Source of the DNA: Cynocephalus volans
Lineage: Eukaryota; Chordata; Mammalia; Dermoptera; Cynocephalidae
Reading direction: 5' to 3'
Length of the DNA stretch: 64,000 nt
Assembly: GCF_027409185.1 (NCBI RefSeq)
Contig: NC_084464.1
Span: forward strand, 43,933,095 to 43,997,094
Of this stretch, positions 41,501 through 61,290 are shown in pieces. The notes below the pieces were generated by a model. That model made no database searches, was not told the origin of the DNA, and worked only from the letters and a program-made list of their open reading frames with translations. Made by a program: the position numbers and the translations under genes. Each line of letters starts with the position of its first letter. Position 1 is the stretch's first letter.

Positions 41501-43850
41501 TCTGGAACGGCTGGAAAGTGGGGACTGGCCCCTTCTCAGGGTCCTGGAGAGAGGTGGTAGAGAACTACCTCAGTGTGGGAGCAGGAGGATGCCCAACCAT
41601 AGGACAGAGAGCTTCCGCTTCCCTCACCCTCTTCTTGGCTCCCTCTCATCTTTCTATGTTTTTTTTTGTACATATCTTATTTGACTACGTGGTATCTTTC
41701 ATAACTGACCTAATATACATGTGAAGTATTTAGTTTATCTAAACCTCTCTTGGACCTGATGACATTTTCAGCTTGTTCAACCCCTCAAAGCCACATATTC
41801 CAAGAGCTCCAATCCAAGGTGGATTAGAATCATTCCATGGAATGTGTATAATGGAAAAGGATTTAGGAGTCACCCAGTTTTTTCATTTTACTGATAAGAA
41901 ACCTGAAACTCAGAATGGTACAGCAATTTGTCCATGATTGAATATGCATTACTTTTTCCCTAAGCCCACCTCCATTCCAACTTGGAGAGATGCCCTATGA
42001 AGTCAAGGGTTCCCTGAACAGTACTTCTGCTTGTGCTCACCTTTAACTTCCCCTCTAGGGTTCGAGAACGTTTGAAGCCCGAGTTCTTTGTCTCAGCCTT
42101 GATGGCACTGATGGCTCCTGACTTCACCAGCTGCTTTGCCTGCTCTGTTGCTGTGGCTGTGTCCACCACAGGCTGCTCTGACAGTGCTGGAGTGGTGAGG
42201 GAAAGAGGCATTATGATGGCCAAGCTGTGACAAAGGTCAGCCCCATGCTGCCCATTTCCAGTCCATCCTATATCCCCGTCACTCACAGCGTTTGACACCG
42301 CCTTGGCTGGCTGTGCTGCTGCTATTTTGCTTCTTCAGAGCTAGCAATGCCTTTTTCTGAGAATGAGGGTGAGAAGAGAGGGGTCAGTGAAGGCCAGCCC
42401 CTGACCAAGTCCTCTCCCAAGGCCTATGGGCACATCATTCCAGGGACACTTTTCTAGGAGAAAACAATGCAAATGGTTCTCCCTGAGGGGTGCAATGAGG
42501 CAGCCCTTCTCGCACCTGGTCCCCTAGATCATCCACAATGCTGGTAATATCTAATTTAACCAAATGATAGTATCCAGAGGCCTTGCAGAGCTCACATTTT
42601 TGAAGCTGAAAACAAAGAATTCAACCATGGACTGGAGTCCCAGGATATAAGCTGCAATTAAGTATAAGTCTATGTGCCTTTCTTGGGGGCTTCATCCAAC
42701 CATCCCCTGCATATTTAATGAGGCCCAGCCATGACTTTGTAACAGGGGCATACAAAAGTATAATATTGGTTCCCACCCACAAGAAACTTACAGTCTGGGA
42801 AATAAAATGACTAAATTGAATCACCAAGAATGATCATAAAGAGGTGATTATTCCCAGTTAAAAGCAAGTAAGATTTTCTGATGCTTAATGACTATTATAC
42901 TGGGTCCTGGGTTTCTACACAACACAGATAGAGAAAAGTATTTTAGAAGAGTATTTGTGTAAAGGGTATTTAAGACAAAGAGAACAGGGTGTCGAAGATG
43001 CAGAGATAAGAAAGCTTTGGGAGTAGTGAATAGTTCTATCTGACTAGACAGAAATGACAACCTAAGGTTTTGGGGGTTTGTTCTACAGACAATGTGAAAC
43101 CACTTATGGGTTTTAAGGAAGACAGAACAGAGTTTTATATTTTCAATGGATCATTTTAACAGGAGTGAAAAAGTCGTCCAAAAAAAAAAGAAAAGACCAG
43201 AAAACTTATTTAGAGGCCTTTACAACAGCCTAGGTGAGTGTCAGCAAAGCTCTGCTCTGGGGAATACATAGGAAAGAACAAACAGGAGAAATTACTTCAA
43301 AAGAAGACTCAAGAAGGCTTGGTAAACGTTTGGCTATGCAAATAGTGGAGAAGTCAGAGATGAGATTTTGAGTCTAAACACATGGGAGAACTGAGTGTAG
43401 TCAGTCCTATTTGGAAGTTCAAGAAAAGGAACTAGTTTAGACTAAATAGGAAGATGATAGCTCCAATTTTAAGTATCTGAAGGTTATTAGTAAGATACTA
43501 GGTAGAACCGAAAGAACCAAACTTTGGGATCACCAGCTCTTAAATGATACTAAAAGCCACGGGAAAAGAAGACAATTTCATGATAGACTTCAAAGAAAAG
43601 TGAGAAGGTCCACACCAAGATTTGGGAAAGCCCACCTCCTGATGCTACACTGAGAGGCGACATGTCTCCAGGTATGAGCCAGAAGGACCCTCCCCCCATT
43701 TCCTCACACTCACCCCAGGTGTTCTCAGAGTGCAGTCTGTGAAAGGCTGAGCCATGCCCACACACACTCCCTCACCTTTTTCTTGAGTTTGTTGAATTTC
43801 TTCTGCAGAGCCTCCTCCTCCTCGCTCAGTCCGGGGGGTAACACCAACAT
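38546..43850 (-). CDS. NELFE: Negative elongation factor subunit E (RD protein)
   Basis: RNA-binding subunit of the NELF complex, which holds RNA polymerase II in promoter-proximal pause in the nucleus. Coding exons in transcript order (plus coordinates): 43776-43850, 42287-42356, 42041-42186, 41469-41543, 41308-41345, 40782-41107, 40534-40678, 40318-40372, 39966-40068, 38546-38643. Phases close to 376 aa (human 380). Seen: N-terminus MLVLPPGLSEEEEALQKKF with leucine-rich/coiled-coil character, a central stretch of alternating Arg-Asp/Glu dipeptides (RD repeat) encoded at 40791-40930, and an RRM in the last four exons (LYVYGE and CAFVTYEK are the RNP-like strands). The C-terminus SDDVYKENLVDGF matches human. 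A 5' UTR exon probably ends at 44288 (donor GTAAG), with the coding exon acceptor at 43858. The gene is convergent with CFB (272 bp between stop codons) and divergent from SKIC2, sharing a CpG-rich promoter. Confidence 0.96.
38644..39965. other. Last NELFE intron, nothing else recognised
   Basis: 1.3 kb between the last two NELFE exons. No clear repeat, RNA gene or additional exon was recognised. Short open frames on both strands carry no motif. Confidence 0.4.
40813..40908 (-). repeat. 24-bp coding tandem repeat (RD repeat of NELFE)
   Basis: Four consecutive 24-bp units at 40813, 40837, 40861 and 40885. The last three are identical and the first differs by one base. Each encodes eight residues of the Arg-Asp/Arg-Glu alternation. 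Degenerate shorter copies flank the block on both sides. Confidence 0.92.
42187..42286 (-). ncRNA. MIR1236: miR-1236-like mirtron in NELFE intron
   Basis: This complete 100-nt NELFE intron lies between the second and third coding exons. Human mir-1236 is a mirtron in the matching NELFE intron, where the spliced intron itself is the hairpin precursor. On the minus strand the intron begins GTGAGTGACGGGG and ends CTCACCACTCCAG. The conserved middle (ATGGACTGGAAATGGGCAGC) and the 3' arm (beginning CCTCTTTCCC) align with my memory of the human precursor. GAGTG near the 5' end can pair with CACTC near the 3' end. The remembered human mature 3p begins CCUCUUCC, so the seed differs by one base here. 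Homology is strong; whether it is still processed is unknown. Confidence 0.6.
42740..43560 (-). mobile_element. L2-like region in NELFE intron
   Basis: GTGAAACCACTTATGGGTTT, ATTTTCAATGGATCATTTTA and TTTACAACAGCCTAGGTGAG follow the order seen in inverted L2 copies. Diverged; boundaries approximate. Confidence 0.45.
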
Positions 43851-44415
43851 GGTGGCTCCTGGTTCAGGGGCAGGGCCCAAGACATCTTTCTCCACTGTCA
43901 CCGCCCAGAGTTTACACGCCGTCCACACTGTACCCAACCCCACCCCTCCAGGCCTGCCAACTCCTGCCTTTGGTCTTTCCCTCCCCTTTGCTTAAACCAG
44001 GCTACCGTCCAAGCTCGGGATCAACCAGCATTCCTTCTCTCCAGGGATCACAGACACCAGCGCCTTGGGGTACTACGTAGTCCGGGGAGGGAAAAAAACC
44101 TCCTCCATTGCCAAGAGGATGTCACCCGACCCCCCTACCCGCCCTGGTGTTAGTATGGCCAACCGCAGGATCCGAACGTCAGAGGCGGGAGCGGAACCCG
44201 CGTGGCGCTCTCAGAGCAACGAGAAGAGGAAAAAGAGAGAAGGGGCTCGGAAAAAAAGGGCGAAGAGCGAGGAAGAGAAACCCTTACCTGAGGGGGCGGC
44301 AACAGCGGCCCCACGGTCTCGGGCTGCGCCCGCGCTTGCCACTGATAGCGGGCTCAGAGCGATGACGTACCGAAGGGCGCAGAACGCCGTAACCAACGCG
44401 GCCCTAGGAGCAGGC

Positions 44416-44549
44416 ACTTCCGCCCGGCCTTCCACCGTTCCAGGTTGGCGCCTACTGACTGGAAGTGGGGAAGTGGATGCCGGAAGTTAGCTTCACTTCC
44501 GCCCGTTCCGGGGCGGGGCTCACTCCGCGGCTGCTCGTTGCACTTCCGG
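44416..44549. promoter_or_regulatory. ETS-motif cluster in NELFE/SKIC2 divergent promoter
   Basis: Four ETS/GABP cores occur in both orientations: ACTTCCG at 44416, CCGGAAGT at 44480, ACTTCCG at 44495 and ACTTCCGG at 44542. A GC box (GGGGCGGGG) lies near 44509. The region is CpG-rich and has no TATA box. It separates the inferred NELFE exon 1 (donor edge 44288) from the SKIC2 ATG (44578), as in typical bidirectional housekeeping promoters. Confidence 0.65.
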
Positions 44550-44577
44550 GCTGCCCGGCAGCTACCTTGGCTCCGGA

Positions 44578-54669
<10,092 letters not shown>

Positions 54670-54693
54670 ATGATCCCCATGTAAAAATGGAAT

Positions 54694-54699
54694 AATAAA
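54694..54699 (+). terminator. SKIC2 poly(A) signal AATAAA
   Basis: AATAAA lies 24 nt after the SKIC2 stop codon, predicting a very short 3' UTR. The convergent DXO signal is under 100 bp away. Confidence 0.8.
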
Positions 54700-54787
54700 A
54701 CAGCAAATCACCATGTGTGCTTGAGGTGCTCAGTAGGGATGACTCAGCTGAGAAGACACAGCAGGGAGAACCACTTAGAAATGTGCT

Positions 54788-54793
54788 TTTATT
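54788..54793 (-). terminator. DXO poly(A) signal AATAAA (minus strand)
   Basis: The plus strand reads TTTATT, so the minus strand carries AATAAA, 39 nt past the DXO stop codon. It faces the SKIC2 signal 88 bp away, so the two transcripts probably end within the same 100-bp interval. Confidence 0.75.
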
Positions 54794-54832
54794 ATCTGTG
54801 CACCCAGGGATATGACCAGCCCCTGTAAAGCA

Positions 54833-56651
54833 TCAGTCCTTGGGAGAGGGTGTCTTAGGGGGTGATGGGAGCTGCTCCTGGGTCATGGCTTCCACATACC
54901 ACCTGGGTAGGAAGGCATGGGGTGCATCTCGATGTACAGACACAGTGACTGGGCCGCCAGGTTCGCAGGAGAAGAGGTGGACAAGCCTGGGGGGCAGACA
55001 GAGATACGGGTTGAGGGCCGGAGGCTGAGCTCCTGGGATCCCGAGGGGAGGGACAGAGCTGAATGCCTCACCTGGGGTCATCCTGGACAACTGTGCTCTG
55101 GGCAAAGCTAAGGAAGGCGGCACAGAAGTTCATGCACACAGAGGGATTCCAGCCACCACGGTCGTTCTGGAGTGGGCAGAGGAGGAGGCAAAAGACTGGC
55201 AGTGAGGGTGAGAGCGGGAGGGGAAGGCAGACTGCAACCCCAGACTTGGGCCTGTGGTTTTGGAGCAGGGGTAGGTGGGAGATAAAGGTGGGGGCTGTGA
55301 CACCATTGCTTTACCCTGATGTATTCAAACATCTCCATGGTAGGAAAGATCTTGAGGGAACAGACAAAACCTTCTGGGTTACGGAAGCCGGCAACAACCT
55401 TTGGGACACCTGGGAGGAACGACTGAGCCCACCATTTCAGGAGTTTGTGTCTGTCGGGAAAGGCAAGGGGTCAGTTGGCCCCCTCCTCCACCCTCCATTC
55501 TGTCCTCATCTTCAGGCTTCATCCTCCCCCAAGTGCCTTTCCCAATTGTCAATTCTAGGCTCTCTCCCTGCCCACCCCTATCCTGAACCTGTAGAAGCTC
55601 CTCCATTGGCTGGGGCTGTGCATCTCCTTGGAGGTCTTGAGCTCCACATAGCAGGTGGGGGGCTGTGTGGATGGGGCCTGGGGATCTGTGCAGTCTACCT
55701 CCCCTGAGAAGAGCAGACGGTGGTTTCCCAGGCGGCTGCGTAGCACAGAGCAGAAGGCCACGTTGGTGTTAACCTCCCCAGAGGGATCTGGGGAACCTCC
55801 GGGTTTGTCTGCACAAGGAGAGAAGCAGCAGCAGGGGTGGGGGCTCTTAAACTCTGGGGAAGTGGAAAGGTGCTACAGAGAAGGGGCAACTCTCACCTGC
55901 ACACATGTACTGCTCAAACTTGTACCCCATGTACATAAGCTCCCGGAGGAGAGGTGGCCGAGCAAGCCTCTGAGCCCGGGCCGCCGGAGTCTCCACCTCA
56001 CTCAGGTACAGTGTTCCCTGGAACCGGGAAGCTGCCAGCTGCCAGCCTTCCTGCCGCTCATACGGTGTCGTCAGCAATTTTGTCAGGTGCCCCCGCCATG
56101 TCACTGTGGCCCCTGCCAGCCATCCTAGACCCCTGAGGAGTAGGAATTAGAGGCTGAAGTTCTGATAAAAGAATTAGCTCAGATGGCTCCCCTAAAGAGT
56201 CCTTCTAAGGACTGATTCTCACTATAACACTGGCTCTTCTTTTTAGAGAGTACGTGCACGTCTGTAGATCTACTTGTGTGCTAGGTTTTGCTCACCCCTC
56301 CAGCTCTCCTCGGTGTTCCAGGAGCCAGCGTAGTAGGTGGTCCAGGCCCTCTTGGACCTCCTCGTCCCGGGGCTGGTATCGATCGGGGTATCCATCTCTG
56401 AGGTCAAAGTCAGGGCCTGGACCATTGGTGGGGGGTGGGCTGTAGTAGCGCAGGGCTCGGGCATCTCCATGGTACTGGCGTTGAGCATCCAGGGAGAAGC
56501 AGCCCAGTTCGGAAGGACGCCGGTAGAAAGGAAAGGGCCCAGAGTAGAGAGCTGGGTCTGTGGGCAGTGAAGGTGCTGGACAGGGAAGTTTGTTCCGAGG
56601 CTCAGTTACCTCTACCTTCCCAGACCCTCTCTTGGTCCCTCTGGGCTCCAT
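54833..56651 (-). CDS. DXO: Decapping and exoribonuclease DXO (DOM3Z)
   Basis: Nuclear RNA 5'-end quality-control enzyme that removes incomplete, NAD or other aberrant caps and degrades the RNA 5'-3'. Coding exons in transcript order (plus coordinates): 56296-56651, 55897-56132, 55589-55808, 55315-55450, 55072-55166, 54833-54986. Phases close to 398 aa (human 396). Start chosen at MEPRGTKRG, matching human MDPRGTKRG; its ATG lies 6 nt inside a probable acceptor (exon edge 56657), with a probable non-coding exon 1 ending at 56812. Seen: the substrate-pocket and metal-binding motifs GEVDCTD and YVELKTSKE expected of the DXO/Rai1 family, the segment YMGYKFEQYMCA, and C-terminus PSPPKTPSPKD. A poly(A) signal on the minus strand lies at 54788-54793. 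The gene is tail-to-tail with SKIC2 and head-to-head with STK19. Confidence 0.96.
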
Positions 56652-56941
56652 GAAGTCCTGAGAAGAGGGAAAAGTTTCCATTTCACAGAGGTGGCCTGGA
56701 CAAAGGAGACTCTGGATCAAGTCTAGGCGAGCCTCCTGATCGCCAGGCTCTGGCCTTAAAACAGGCAGGTCCCAGTCCCTCAAGCACAATGAGGCCAAGC
56801 GCTCATCCTACCTCTTCACTTGCCCTCCCACTTCCCCCCGACCCTCCAAACGCAGTGAGCCTAGTTAGGAAGTTTGGGCTCAGACCAAGGAACTGGTTAC
56901 CTCAAAGACCCCCAACCTCTACTTTCACTTCCGCAGGGCTA

Positions 56942-56949
56942 TGACGTCA
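56942..56949. promoter_or_regulatory. CRE palindrome in DXO/STK19 divergent promoter
   Basis: TGACGTCA is a perfect CREB/ATF site. It lies between the inferred DXO exon 1 and the STK19 start, with an ETS core (ACTTCCG) about 15 bp before it. The surroundings are CpG-rich and lack a TATA box. Assigned from motif and head-to-head gene arrangement. Confidence 0.55.
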
Positions 56950-57418
56950 TTGAAGACACGTCAGAAGCCGAAGAGGGATGCAAAGGTGGTTTTTCTGCTT
57001 CCGATGACGAAATCATTCAGCGACAGTGGCGAGCAAACTCCTTAGGGGCTGGAGGAGAAGGGGAATGAGATTTACATCGGGAGGGAGACCCAAACGTGGC
57101 CACCGGCGCCCCTGAGCAGGGCGCAAGCGCCCAGGACGGGAGTGCTCTTGGAGGGAGCCAATCAGCGGCAGGCGTGGGGCCTCCGCCCGGCGGAGGTGAT
57201 GCCGGTATCGCGTTAGCATGGCCCCGCCCAGAGAGAGCCTGAGATTTGACAAGTTGACGTCTCTTTCGTCATCACGTCGCGGTACTTACGACTTAGGGTC
57301 ACCTGGTCTCCAAGGAGAGACGCCCAGGGAGATCATACGTCACTGCTCTGCGCCGGAAAACCCTATCTTCACGTTCTTTTACATCAATCCCTCACCCGAT
57401 ACCATAAAGTCTCGTGAT

Positions 57419-60400
57419 ATGAGCCGGAAGAGGCATTGCCTGGTCCCGGAGACCTTTGGACTGAAGAGGCGGCGGGAGCGAGGGCCTGTAGAAGAGGATC
57501 CTCTGAGGGGCCAGTCAGGTAACCATGGCAGCCGGGGCGGGGCTAAAGACCCCGGCCGGGAGGGGCCTCGCCTCGCGTAACCGTGTATATTGGGAGAACG
57601 GCACCCCCTTAGTTATCCCTGCCCCAGTACCGCCCCAGTGATACAGTCTCTCCGCTCAGGGTCGGCGCGCGCGGCACTCGCGGAGCTAGTGCAGCTGTTC
57701 CCGCGCGGCCTGTTCGAGGATGCGCTGCCGCCCATCGCGCTGAGGAGCCAGGTGTACAGCCTCGTGCCCGACCGGACGGTGGCCGACCGGCAGCTGGTGA
57801 GGGGCGTCCGAGCGACCTCTAAAGGCCCCTTCCCTGCCTCGCAGGCACTCCCGAAGTCCTCAGACACTCAGTCGGTCCGCCAGCCATTCAGCAATCATTA
57901 GGCCTTTCTGGGGCAGGCATCGTGGCAGGCACTGCAGTGCTACAGAGAATGCTACAGACCTTGTTAAAAGACTCCCGGGCAGTAGAGGGCATGCCAAATC
58001 ATGAAGGTGGAAAGTGAGACTTCGGGAGAAACTGAGTCATGGAGCCTGGTTCGAGCATACAGCGCTAGGAATGCAGGCATACGTCAGATCACCTCAGACC
58101 TTGTGCATCAGTGGTGTTTCCTTATTACACTGTAGGCCATGAGCTGGTAGAGAATGTTAAACAGGAGAGGGAATAGTCTATTGGGTGTAGTGGAGATAGT
58201 CGATGAGTCAGGGAGATCGGTTAGGAAGATACTGCAGCTGAGAAGTGGTGAAGGCCTAAATTAGGGTAGTGTAGTAGGGAGGGAGAAGATGGGTGAGGGA
58301 TGTGGAGAGTGAGGAGGAGGGAGGAGTCAGATGACAGACTGACTGGGTGGAGTGAACAGAGTAGGAGCACATTGAGTTGTTGGGGGCAGATGATGTGTTT
58401 AATTTTGTACATGTTGAGTTGATGGTGCCTGTGGGACATGCAATGTAGTAGACAGTTGTATATAAGGGTTGGAGAGAATTCTGGGCCAGTGGCATATAAT
58501 TAGACGTCATGGGGATGTGGATGTGGGTGAAATCCAGTAGGAAGAGGGAATAGAGAAGTGATTTCTAACCTTTTTACAAACTTTAGATGGAGATTAAAGC
58601 TGTGGCTATCTCCAGAAAAATGCACATATGCCACAAGGTATATTGGGGGGAGGGGGGAGGTTTTACAGATCATCTGAAGTCCGAGTTTAAGGATCCCAGG
58701 TTTATAGTGAAAGATAACAGGGCCAAATCCATAGTGCTGGAAGACACCAATATTTAAGGCAGTGTTACTCAATGTATGGCTTGAGTTCTACCAGTGTCAG
58801 AATTACCTGGGCTGCTTAGACTAACCCAAGGTCAATGAATGAAGATCTCTTGGGGTGGGACGTGGGAATCTACATTTTTGAACTACTTCCTGAAGTGTTT
58901 CTTAATGTGCCTTAAAATTTGAGATCCACAGATGTAAGGGGAAAGCATAAAAGAGGAGTCTGTGAAAGAGGCTGAGAAGGAATTGCCTGAGTTAAGAGGC
59001 CAGGAAGAGGCCTATTGTGAAAGTAAAGAGATTTTCAAGATTAGGGTAGTTGGCAGTGTTAGAACCTGTGGCGATCTGTCAAGAAAAGAGGGAAGAAAAG
59101 GAAGATGGAGACTAGCTTGTCTCACATGAGGAAGCAAGTCAGACGGAACCACTTCTTAAAGAGTATTTGTTGTTTTTAATGTATTGGGGTTAGCTTATAT
59201 TTTTAAAAAGCCTTAAAAATTGCACAAAAGAAAATATAAACATGCACGCACAATTTAAAGAATGGTTATAAAGCAAATACCCATTTAGCCACCAACTAGG
59301 TCAAACTATAGAACATGGCTAACATCCCACGTATATCCCTCTCTGATTAAAATGCCTTATGTCCCTGGGAGGTGACAATTGTCCCAGCTGTTATGACAAT
59401 TGTTCCTTTGGTTTTTTTTAAACATAATCAATTTTATTTTCCTTAAACTACAAAATAGAGTCTTTGGTTGTACAGACATCACTGTGTTCCCTTGGTTTTC
59501 TTTGTACCACCTATGTCTATATCCATAAACAACATAGCTTAATTTTACCCATTTTTCAGTTAAATATAAATGAAATCATACTGTATGTCTTACAGTCTGT
59601 TTGTGCTGCTATGACAAAATGCCTGAGACTGGGCAATCTGTAAACAGCAGAATTTATTTCTTACCATTTTAGCGGTTGGGAAGCCCAAGATCAAGCCACC
59701 AACAGATTCAGTGTGGTGATAGCTGGCTTTCTCTGCTTCCAGGATGGTGCCTTGTTGCTGTGTCCTCACATGCCAGAAGAGATTGAAGGGTCAGGCAGTT
59801 CTCCAAAGCCTGTTTTATAAGGGCATTAATCCCATTCATGAGGGTGAAGCCCTCATGGCCTAATCGCCTCTCAGAGGTCCCACGTCTTAAAACCATCACC
59901 TTTTGGTTTAAGTTCTAGCATATGCATTTTGGAAACACATAACTTGTTTGATTTCACAGGTTCACAGCTGGAGAGCAATTTGTATCAGAATGAAACACAT
60001 CTTTGAGTCTCACCCATCTCTGATTTAGATGAGACTTAGTACTTTAGACTTTTGGATTGGTGCTAGAACAAGTTAAGAGTTTGGGGACTATTGGGATGGC
60101 ATGAATGTATTTTGCAAGTGAGAAGGACATAAATTTTGGGGAGCCAGTGGTAGAATGCTATGGTTGAATGTATGTGTCCCTCTAAAACTCATGTGTTGGA
60201 ACCTAATACCCAATATGATAGTATTAAGAGGTGGGGCCTCTTGGAAAGTGATTAAGTTATGAGGGTCCTACTCTCGTGAATGGGATTAATGTCCTTTTAA
60301 AAGAGGCTTCAGAGAGTTGCCTGGCCCTTTTTTCCTTCTGCCACATGAGGACACAGTGTTTGTCCCCTCTGGGGGCTGCAGCAACAAGGTGTCATCTTGG

Positions 60401-61256
60401 AAAAGAGACCGGGACCTCACCAGACACTGAAACTGCTGGCACTTTGATCTTGGACTCCAGCCTCCAGAACTTGAAAAATAAATGTCTGTTCTTTATAAAT
60501 TACCCAGTCTCAGGTATTTTGTTACAGCAGCAGGAACAGACTAAGTATTTATATCTTATTGCATTAACTGAATATTTTGAGATTCTTCCAAGTTATGTTT
60601 AGCTACAGTTAATTCATTTTCATAGATTTTCATTTTGTGAATGTATTCCAATTTTCCCATTCTAGTGAAAGAAATTACGTTTTTCTAGAAATTTGTAAAT
60701 TTCATCTAAATTTTCAAATTTACTGGCATAAAGTTTTGTAATTTCATTTTATTTCCTGTAGAATCCATAGTGAAGGCCCATTTTTCTTTTTATTGGTTAT
60801 CTGGGCTTTTTCTAGTCCCTCCTACCCTTTTTCTTGGTCAGTCTCAACAGTGGCTTATCAAGTCTAACAGTCTTTTGAAGAATAAAACTTTGGCTTTATT
60901 GCTTTCTATTTCCCCTCTACTTTTAGGTTTATTTTACATTATTTTTCCTATTAATTCCCATCCTTTCTTTTCTACTATATGCATATAAGCCTGTAGTTTT
61001 CCTCTAAGTATTGATATATATATATATATCACAAGCTTTGGTATATATTTTCATTATCAATCAGTTCAAAATATCTTCTTTTTTTTTTTTTTTTTTTTTT
61101 AAAGATGACCGGTAAGGGGATCTTAACCCTTGACTTGGTGTTGTCAGCACCACGCTCACCCAGTGAGCAAACCGGCCATCCCTATATGGGATCCGAACCC
61201 GCGGCCTTGGCGCTCCCAGCGCCACACTCTCCCGAGTGAGCCACGGGCTCAGCCCT

Positions 61257-61290
<34 letters not shown>

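Noticed and set aside
56651-56798. Upstream in-frame ATG adding 49 residues to DXO
   Set aside because: A probable acceptor (CTTCTCAG before 56657) places this stretch in the first intron, and human DXO starts at the downstream Met.
57218-57418. In-frame upstream ATG extending STK19 by 67 residues
   Set aside because: The segment near the ATG shows little similarity to human; the part near RHCSAPE is similar but could be promoter-level DNA conservation. Current knowledge favours the Met at 57419.
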